Below, piece by piece: positions 58,565 through 64,000 of a stretch of DNA of 64,000 nucleotides (position 1 is its first letter; each line of letters starts with the position of its first letter). The DNA is taken from positions 1-64,000 of IMG/VR virus record IMGVR_UViG_3300042922_000600; one strand, given 5' to 3'. This DNA comes from a virus. The notes below the pieces were generated by a model. The model was not told the DNA's origin. It saw nothing but the letters and a program-made list of their open reading frames with translations, and did no database searches. The position numbers were made by a program, and so were the translations under genes.

Positions 58565-60985
58565 TTGAAACGTAATTTACTTTTTGGGGTTGACAATAAT
58601 TTAAAGAGGGATGTAATAAATCCAAAAGAAATAAATAAAATTATATCCTCCATGACTGAGAAAAGGACAGTTAAGAAGTCCGGAGCCGGAAAAAGTATTG
58701 GTAAGATAAAACAGACGGTTTCCATACTTGTGGATGAGTTTAAGAAAAAGCACCCAAACTTACTTTCAGAGTGGCCGAGTAATTACATATTAGTGGACAC
58801 AGACGAGAAGTTGGATAGACTACTTCGCTCCATTGAGGAGTGCAGAAGATTTTCGTATGACACAGAAACTATGGGCCTAAAGATATGGCATGGCGATAAC
58901 ATAGTAGGGATGTCTTTTTATACGCCCTGTGATGGTAATGCCTGGTATATACCAATACATCATCTTGACTGTGTAGAACCTGTGGAGGGTAAGCAATTAC
59001 CTGTGGAGTTTATAAAAGAAAATATGGCACCTGTTATGCGGAAGAAAAGAGAAGAATCCCTTGCGTACAGTATGCGAACTTTAAACAGTATTGACGACAT
59101 AGACATGTCCGAGGAATACTGTGGTGTTGTAACATTCAATGGTAAGTTTGACAGCCATGTGGTTTGGATAAATTTAGGCATTGAAATGCCGGATATTGCG
59201 TTTGAGGGATATTTAGCATCAAGGGTATTAAATGAAAATGAACCAGTAAATAAATTGAAGCCCTTGTGCAATAAATGGCTCAAACAGTACCAACAAAATC
59301 CGTTAGACAAATTTGATGAGATATTTGAAAAGACGCCATGTGCCTACTTTCCAATATGGATGGTTGGTTATTATGCATGCAAAGACGCCATACTTCATTG
59401 GGAATGGATGGAATTTGCGGAGAGCCACATAAAGAAGAGACCCGGCCTTGCTGAGTCCTACTATGTAATACAGTTGCAGGTTATGCCATCAGTAATTGCG
59501 GCAGAGCGTAGAGGTATGTTGCTGGATGTAGACAGAGTAAACGCAAACAAGGAAGAATTTGAGGGATACAAGGTTGCTATTGAGAAAACAATAAAAACTC
59601 AATTACAGGAATTGATGGATAAATTCCTGGACGATAACCCTCATGTGCAGGTTGTTAATGTCCCGCCCAGCACAAAGAATGGTAAAGCCAAGGTATTTGA
59701 CAGGAACACTTTAAGGACATCTTTTATAGCCGGATTGAACATAAACAGCCCTCCACAGTTGGGTGACTTATTTTTCTCAATATGGGGTTGGCCAACTACT
59801 AAGAAGGACGGCAAGGCTACAAATGAGAAGGTTATGCAAAGGCTCGCTAAACAATTTTCAGTATGTAAAAGCATCTTAGCATACAGAACAGTTAAGAAAA
59901 TGATAGGAACTTACTGTGATGGCTTATTAGAATCAATTAGCCCCGTTGACGGTAGAGTTCATACTTCCTTTAACCCTTATAAGGCAGTTACCAACAGGTT
60001 CTCAAGTTCCGACCCCAATCTACAGAATATCCCTTCTAAGTCAAAGAAATTATTAATAGAGGGGCAGGAAGTTAAGGTCGATTTTGGTAAGAAGATAAGA
60101 CGTTGCTTTATTGCAGAGGAAGGAAATGTCCTATGCTCCACTGACTACTCACAGATAGAGCCACGTATTCTAGCAGTGTTATCCGGAGATGAGACGATGC
60201 TTGACGCATATAGGAATGCCAAGGACGTGTACGTGCAACAGGCAGTATTGTTCTTTCCCGGACACCCGGAACAGGAGTATTTAGACAATGACGATACAGG
60301 GTATAAAAGCCCATGGAGAGGTAAGGTTAAGGCAATAGTCCTTGGACTTAACTATGGTATGACAGAAGTTGGACTTGCTGAGGGACTGGACTGTACTGAG
60401 ACAGAGGCTAAACGAGAGATTGAAAGATACTTTGACACATTTCCTGCAATTAAAAAGTTCACTCAAAGTGTGCTGGACTTTGCATATGAAAATGGATATG
60501 TGGAGATGTTGTACCACACAAAAAGAAGACTTCCTGATTTGCATGATAGCCGTGCATGGATTCGCTCAGACGCAGAGAGACAGTGCGTAAACTCTATAAT
60601 GCAGGGCTCTAGTGCTGAGATAACTAAAAGAGCTATGGCATTTATATATGCAAACCAGCGTCTAAGAGAATTGTGCGTAACTCTTATATCCACTGTTCAT
60701 GATGAGGTTATTACTTCCATACCAAAAGATAATTTGATGGAGGCTATACCAATTATTAAGCAGTGTATGATTGATGCATGTAGTAGACTTACTGAAAGAG
60801 GCGGTATAGTTATAAAAGTAGATGCTGAAGTAAGTGAGCAGTGGTATGGACCAGTATATCATTGGGAAGGGCATGAGGAAGTCGGAGAGGACAATGAAAA
60901 ACTAATTCTTGAGGAACTGGACGATGATTTAGGTGAAGAAGAGACAGAAGTGCAAGATGAATACGAAGAGAGTGTATTTGCATAA
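58565..60985 (+). CDS. DNA polymerase, family A with 3'-5' exonuclease (806 aa)
   Basis: Replicative polymerase. The exonuclease motif DTE (D99, E101) is intact. Polymerase motif A is STDYSQIEPR (D527), motif B KAIVLGLNYG (K589-Y597), and motif C HDE (712-714). Length of about 800 is usual for phage Pol I-type enzymes. TTG at 58565 follows AAAGGA inside the previous gene. The acidic C-terminus (about 775-806) is an extra tail. Confidence 0.95.
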   Translation: MKRNLLFGVDNNLKRDVINPKEINKIISSMTEKRTVKKSGAGKSIGKIKQTVSILVDEFKKKHPNLLSEWPSNYILVDTDEKLDRLLRSIEECRRFSYDTETMGLKIWHGDNIVGMSFYTPCDGNAWYIPIHHLDCVEPVEGKQLPVEFIKENMAPVMRKKREESLAYSMRTLNSIDDIDMSEEYCGVVTFNGKFDSHVVWINLGIEMPDIAFEGYLASRVLNENEPVNKLKPLCNKWLKQYQQNPLDKFDEIFEKTPCAYFPIWMVGYYACKDAILHWEWMEFAESHIKKRPGLAESYYVIQLQVMPSVIAAERRGMLLDVDRVNANKEEFEGYKVAIEKTIKTQLQELMDKFLDDNPHVQVVNVPPSTKNGKAKVFDRNTLRTSFIAGLNINSPPQLGDLFFSIWGWPTTKKDGKATNEKVMQRLAKQFSVCKSILAYRTVKKMIGTYCDGLLESISPVDGRVHTSFNPYKAVTNRFSSSDPNLQNIPSKSKKLLIEGQEVKVDFGKKIRRCFIAEEGNVLCSTDYSQIEPRILAVLSGDETMLDAYRNAKDVYVQQAVLFFPGHPEQEYLDNDDTGYKSPWRGKVKAIVLGLNYGMTEVGLAEGLDCTETEAKREIERYFDTFPAIKKFTQSVLDFAYENGYVEMLYHTKRRLPDLHDSRAWIRSDAERQCVNSIMQGSSAEITKRAMAFIYANQRLRELCVTLISTVHDEVITSIPKDNLMEAIPIIKQCMIDACSRLTERGGIVIKVDAEVSEQWYGPVYHWEGHEEVGEDNEKLILEELDDDLGEEETEVQDEYEESVFA

Positions 60986-61002
60986 AAATATTATAGTATA
61001 AA

Positions 61003-61080
61003 TGTACTGCACCCCCATAAAAAGGGCTATAATGGTAGAATTAAGGTACTTATTTTGGGGGTGTACTGCACAGTATAAAA
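61003..61080 (+). ncRNA. AGAATTAAGG intergenic RNA element, copy E
   Basis: CACCCCC (61010-61016) pairs with GGGGGTG (61057-61063), enclosing the core AGAATTAAGG (61037-61046). GTACTGCAC flanks both ends as a direct repeat, and CAGTATA follows at 61071-61077. It is the clearest copy. Confidence 0.6.
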
Positions 61081-61098
61081 TAAAAATGGAGGTAAGTT

Positions 61099-61383
61099 AT
61101 GGAAATAGCCGTAAAGCAGATAATTGAAGAGCATGACAAGTTGGAAATGGACATTAAAGAGATTGAAAGAGGTTTGGTATCATTACGAGGTCAGGATTGG
61201 CAAAATGGTGCAACAAAGGATGAAAGGCTCCCTGTTAAAATCCTACTAGCCACATTAAATGATATGTATGTAGCAAGAGAGAAATTGTTAAACCACACAG
61301 TTTGTGATTTTTCATTTGAGGGCCCGTTTAAGAAATTTGAACCAGAGGAGGGAAAGTCTAATGAGTTTATACCAGAAATATAG
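61099..61383 (+). CDS. Hypothetical coiled-coil protein (94 aa)
   Basis: ATG at 61099 follows TGGAGG. A helical N-terminus (EEHDKLEMDIKEIERGL) and an acidic C-terminus. Overlaps the start of the DnaX-like gene, suggesting coupling. Confidence 0.65.
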   Translation: MEIAVKQIIEEHDKLEMDIKEIERGLVSLRGQDWQNGATKDERLPVKILLATLNDMYVAREKLLNHTVCDFSFEGPFKKFEPEEGKSNEFIPEI

Positions 61384-62386
61384 ACCTCAAGTATTTGAGG
61401 ACGTTTGTGGACAGGACCATGTTAAAATTATACTGCAAAATCAAATTAAGAATGATGAGATAAGCCACTCCTATTTATTCACAGGAACACGTGGAATAGG
61501 TAAAACAACTACGGCTAGAATCTTAGCTAGAATGGTAAATGAGGACGGAGTTCTTACACGTCAGGAACTAGACATGAATATAATTGAGATAGATGGGGCA
61601 TCTAATAATGGTGTGGAGAATATTAGAAATATAAGGCAGGAAGTTAATCACAGACCAAGCAAGGGTAAGTTTAAGATTTACATAATAGACGAGGTTCATA
61701 TGTTGAGTACAGGCGCATTTAATGCCCTGCTGAAGACTTTGGAAGAGCCACCTGCACACATAATATTCATGTTGTGTACGACAGACCCACAGAAGATTCC
61801 AGCGACTATACTCTCCAGATGCCAACGCTTTGATTTACAGCGTTTTGATGTTAAGGACCTATTTGGACGTGTGAAGTACATTGCCGGACAAGAGGGTATC
61901 GAAATGGAAGATACTGCTCTTATGTATATTGCTAAAATGGGTAAGGGTAGTATGAGGGATGCTATTAGTATATTTGACCAGGTTAGGAACTATAAGGAAG
62001 GTATAACATACTCTGACATACTTAAAATATTGGGTAGTGTTGGAATGGATACTATTTTGGGTGTTATGAATAATATAGACAATCCACCAGAGTTACTTAA
62101 GCAGTTAAAGTCGATATATTATAGTGGTGTGGACATGAGACAATTTATAAAGGACTTATTTAACTACTGCAACGACTGTCTGATTTACAGCAAACTGGGT
62201 GAGGAGTCACTTGAGTATATCAATTCAAGTCCCGAGAACTTAGCAGACATTAAAAGGCACTCAACTATAGTGGACTTCAAGTTCCTAGAGGCTTTGCAGG
62301 AATTGGATAATGAATTAAGATATAGCGATAATGAGTATCTTTTGATACAAAATGAATTACTCAAATTAGGCTTGGGGAGAAATTAA
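61361..62386 (+). CDS. dnaX: Clamp-loader ATPase, DnaX (gamma)-like (341 aa)
   Basis: AAA+ clamp-loader subunit of the DNA polymerase III type. The start LYQKYRPQVFEDVCGQDH, Walker A GTRGIGKT (42-49), DEVH (110-113) and SRC (152-154) are present. The four-Cys zinc module of bacterial DnaX between Walker A and B is missing, and the length is close to the gamma form. ATG at 61361 follows GAGGAGGG. Confidence 0.9.
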   Translation: MSLYQKYRPQVFEDVCGQDHVKIILQNQIKNDEISHSYLFTGTRGIGKTTTARILARMVNEDGVLTRQELDMNIIEIDGASNNGVENIRNIRQEVNHRPSKGKFKIYIIDEVHMLSTGAFNALLKTLEEPPAHIIFMLCTTDPQKIPATILSRCQRFDLQRFDVKDLFGRVKYIAGQEGIEMEDTALMYIAKMGKGSMRDAISIFDQVRNYKEGITYSDILKILGSVGMDTILGVMNNIDNPPELLKQLKSIYYSGVDMRQFIKDLFNYCNDCLIYSKLGEESLEYINSSPENLADIKRHSTIVDFKFLEALQELDNELRYSDNEYLLIQNELLKLGLGRN

Positions 62387-62388
62387 AC

Positions 62389-62604
62389 ATGTTATTTATG
62401 GCTTGGATTGCTACAATTGGTAGCATAATTGGGAATGTAGGTGTCATATACAAAAGATTATGGGGCATGTGGATTTGGATGATAGCCGGGCTAATTTGGG
62501 TACTTTACAGTATTATAAGAAGAGACTATGCTCAATTGGCTATGTATATATTCTATACCGGATTAAATGTGTGGGGTATAATACAGTGGAGTAAAAAACA
62601 GTAA
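62389..62604 (+). CDS. Short PnuC-like membrane protein (71 aa)
   Basis: Three hydrophobic segments with ATIGSIIGNVGVIYKRLWG, MWIWMIAGLIWVLYS and FYTGLNVWGIIQW, like the nicotinamide-riboside transporter PnuC, whose short versions occur in phages. It may help NAD precursor uptake, but could be a different small membrane protein. ATG at 62389 follows GGGGAG. Confidence 0.65.
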   Translation: MLFMAWIATIGSIIGNVGVIYKRLWGMWIWMIAGLIWVLYSIIRRDYAQLAMYIFYTGLNVWGIIQWSKKQ

Positions 62605-62624
62605 TCTATGGAGGGATACGAAGA

Positions 62625-62807
62625 ATGAAATCCATATTTAAGAAATTAGTAAATGCTCTGGGTTGGATGTTTAGCTTGCCAACAGGCGTGAGGATACCAT
62701 ACAGCTACATGAGGGGACACAGTTCCGCTCCTATGTATTACTTTAATAAGAAAGGTGGAACAGAAATTGATAGGTCAGTCGGAAATGAAACAACTGGTTC
62801 TAAATAA
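62625..62807 (+). CDS. Small hypothetical protein (60 aa)
   Basis: ATG at 62625 follows TGGAGGG. Basic N-terminus with aromatic residues, no clear motif. Its end overlaps the next gene. Confidence 0.55.
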   Translation: MKSIFKKLVNALGWMFSLPTGVRIPYSYMRGHSSAPMYYFNKKGGTEIDRSVGNETTGSK

Positions 62808-63609
62808 TGATAAACCCTGTATTGTTGTGGGTAAGAAAGGCATGGGAAAGTTAACCCTTGCCTTGGAATGCTATCCATCTTCCACTGTAATTGGGGATGG
62901 TGTGGAAAGAATAAAGGTTGACCAGATTAGACAAATACTAGAGCAGGTTGTTAATATGAGCTCTCAGGAGTACATAATTAGGAATGCAGATAATTTAACA
63001 GTTCAAAGTCAAAATGCACTGCTTAAAGTATTGGAGGAGTGCCCGGAACACGTAAGATTTTTGATATTGTGTGAGGACCCAAGTAAGGTGCTTACCACCA
63101 TTAAGAGTAGGTGTAACTTATTTAAAATGAAGTTATACACGGATGACGAGATTGAAGAGTACGTAAAATTGAATTACCCAAACATTAAAAAGTACCGAAT
63201 GCTACAGAACTACTGCAAGGGTGTTCTTGGAACTGTGGATAGGATAGCAGGTAAGCTGTTTGTTGATATTAGAAATGTTGCCACTAAGATTATATTTAAC
63301 TTACCAAAGACGTCGGTTGGGAACATATTTAACATTATTGAGCATGTAAAGCCAATCGAAGAGAACTTGAGCTTGCTACTGGACACCATGATTGTTATAT
63401 ATACAGATTTGCACTTTGTAAAAATAGGTGCTGAGGAGTTTATAACGGACATTGCTCTTTTAGACAAGTATAAGGAGTTCGATATAACACCTGAGCAGGC
63501 GTACAAAAATGTTAAAATACTGGACTCCTATAAGAGAAAGATGGGTGTTCCTGTTAACTTCACAATGTTTGTTGACACATTGATGCTTAGGTTGAGGGGA
63601 GTGATTTAA
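62767..63609 (+). CDS. Clamp-loader delta-prime-like protein (280 aa)
   Basis: GKKGMGKLT (22-30) is a variant Walker A, then QSQNALLKVLEECPEH and SRC follow, as in DnaX/delta-prime AAA+ proteins. TTG at 62767 follows AAAGGTGG; GTG 62755 and ATG 62788 are alternatives. With the DnaX-like and delta-like neighbours it probably builds a clamp loader. Confidence 0.75.
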   Translation: MIGQSEMKQLVLNNDKPCIVVGKKGMGKLTLALECYPSSTVIGDGVERIKVDQIRQILEQVVNMSSQEYIIRNADNLTVQSQNALLKVLEECPEHVRFLILCEDPSKVLTTIKSRCNLFKMKLYTDDEIEEYVKLNYPNIKKYRMLQNYCKGVLGTVDRIAGKLFVDIRNVATKIIFNLPKTSVGNIFNIIEHVKPIEENLSLLLDTMIVIYTDLHFVKIGAEEFITDIALLDKYKEFDITPEQAYKNVKILDSYKRKMGVPVNFTMFVDTLMLRLRGVI

Positions 63610-64000
63610 TGAATAAATTTCTTGAGAGTGTAAACAAAGGTAGCAATGGAAATTACTTTGTCTTTGCCGGAGAAGAGAGAGAAATGATGAAGAACTGCAT
63701 TAAAGTATTGCAGGATAAGACGGATTCGGAATTGCTTAGGTTTGAGGAGTATGATGTAAACAATATACAGAAACTAATCCTTAACCGAGGGCTGTTTGGG
63801 AAGAAAACTATCCTAGTAGTTGACAACCCCTCATTTGTTTCGGAGCTTATAAAGGTCATTAAACCCACCGTTAATTACTTAATAGTAATAACAAGTAAGT
63901 GCTCCAACCTTCCTGTAGGGGTAGAATTAGTGGAGTTTAAGCAACTTACAGCGGGGGAGCTCGTAGCATATACACAAAGTAATTTAAAAATAACCAAAGC
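63609..64000 (+). CDS. Clamp-loader delta-like protein, partial (at least 130 aa)
   Basis: Runs past the window end. The pattern YFVFAGEE, LNRGLFGKKTILVVDNP and a strand with YLIVITSK resembles HolA-type delta subunits, which open the sliding clamp. The delta call also rests on position next to the other two subunits. ATG at 63609 follows GGGGAG. Confidence 0.6.
   Translation, partial: MNKFLESVNKGSNGNYFVFAGEEREMMKNCIKVLQDKTDSELLRFEEYDVNNIQKLILNRGLFGKKTILVVDNPSFVSELIKVIKPTVNYLIVITSKCSNLPVGVELVEFKQLTAGELVAYTQSNLKITK

Overview
The window is a contiguous piece of a tailed dsDNA bacteriophage genome (Caudoviricetes), most likely a siphovirus of a low-GC Firmicutes host, probably a clostridium-like anaerobe. 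The grounds are AT-rich DNA, AGGAGGTG-type ribosome binding sites with ATG, TTG and GTG starts, HK97/SPP1/PBSX-type head genes, a tape measure with tail-tube and chaperone genes but no tail sheath, an M23 endolysin, and nearly all genes on the + strand with many 4-nt overlaps. No integrase, CI-type repressor, tRNA or CRISPR array was found, so a virulent lifestyle is plausible but not proven.

Layout. 1-2480: non-coding, repeat-rich control region. Its core (1294-1723) is a remarkable array of about 24 DnaA-box-like 9-mers, all in one orientation and regularly spaced. 2504-12446: early operon of about 35 small genes, many of them Cys-rich zinc-ribbon proteins. It also carries an ART-fold-like protein, an OB-fold-like protein, ASCH/DUF3850-type proteins and an ATP-dependent DNA ligase, and has a second promoter followed by a large structured leader RNA at 8332-8460. 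12559-14861: DUF932, YkgJ-type Cys-cluster and CYTH triphosphate-tunnel proteins. 14981-25496: TerL, portal, gp7-type morphogenesis protein, XkdF-like protease, scaffold, capsid, connectors and tail tube. 25639-30949: tail chaperones with a programmed -1 frameshift site, tape measure, Dit-like and hub-like proteins. 31026-44996: long run of virion and host-recognition proteins with lectin-like, F5/8C-like and DNRLRE-like domains. 45141-46488: holins and M23 endolysin. 46726-49926: SNF2 helicase, MerR-like regulator and small proteins, each unit with its own promoter. 49973-64000: replication module. It holds an initiator with internal iterons, helicase loader, DnaB-type helicase, primase, sigma factor, SSB, family A DNA polymerase and three clamp-loader-like proteins (DnaX, delta-prime, delta), plus a PnuC-like membrane protein. 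The last gene runs off the window.

Control. A promoter family (TTTACA, 17-18 bp, TATACTG or TATAAT) precedes the early and replication units. Two TTGCAT-17-TATAAT promoters precede late structural genes. A separate intergenic element with an AGAATTAAGG core flanked by stem-loops recurs five times on the + strand and twice inverted. A phage sigma factor and a MerR-like protein are candidate regulators. Two origin-like loci (the DnaA-box array and iterons inside the initiator gene) suggest that replication combines host DnaA with phage-encoded initiation.
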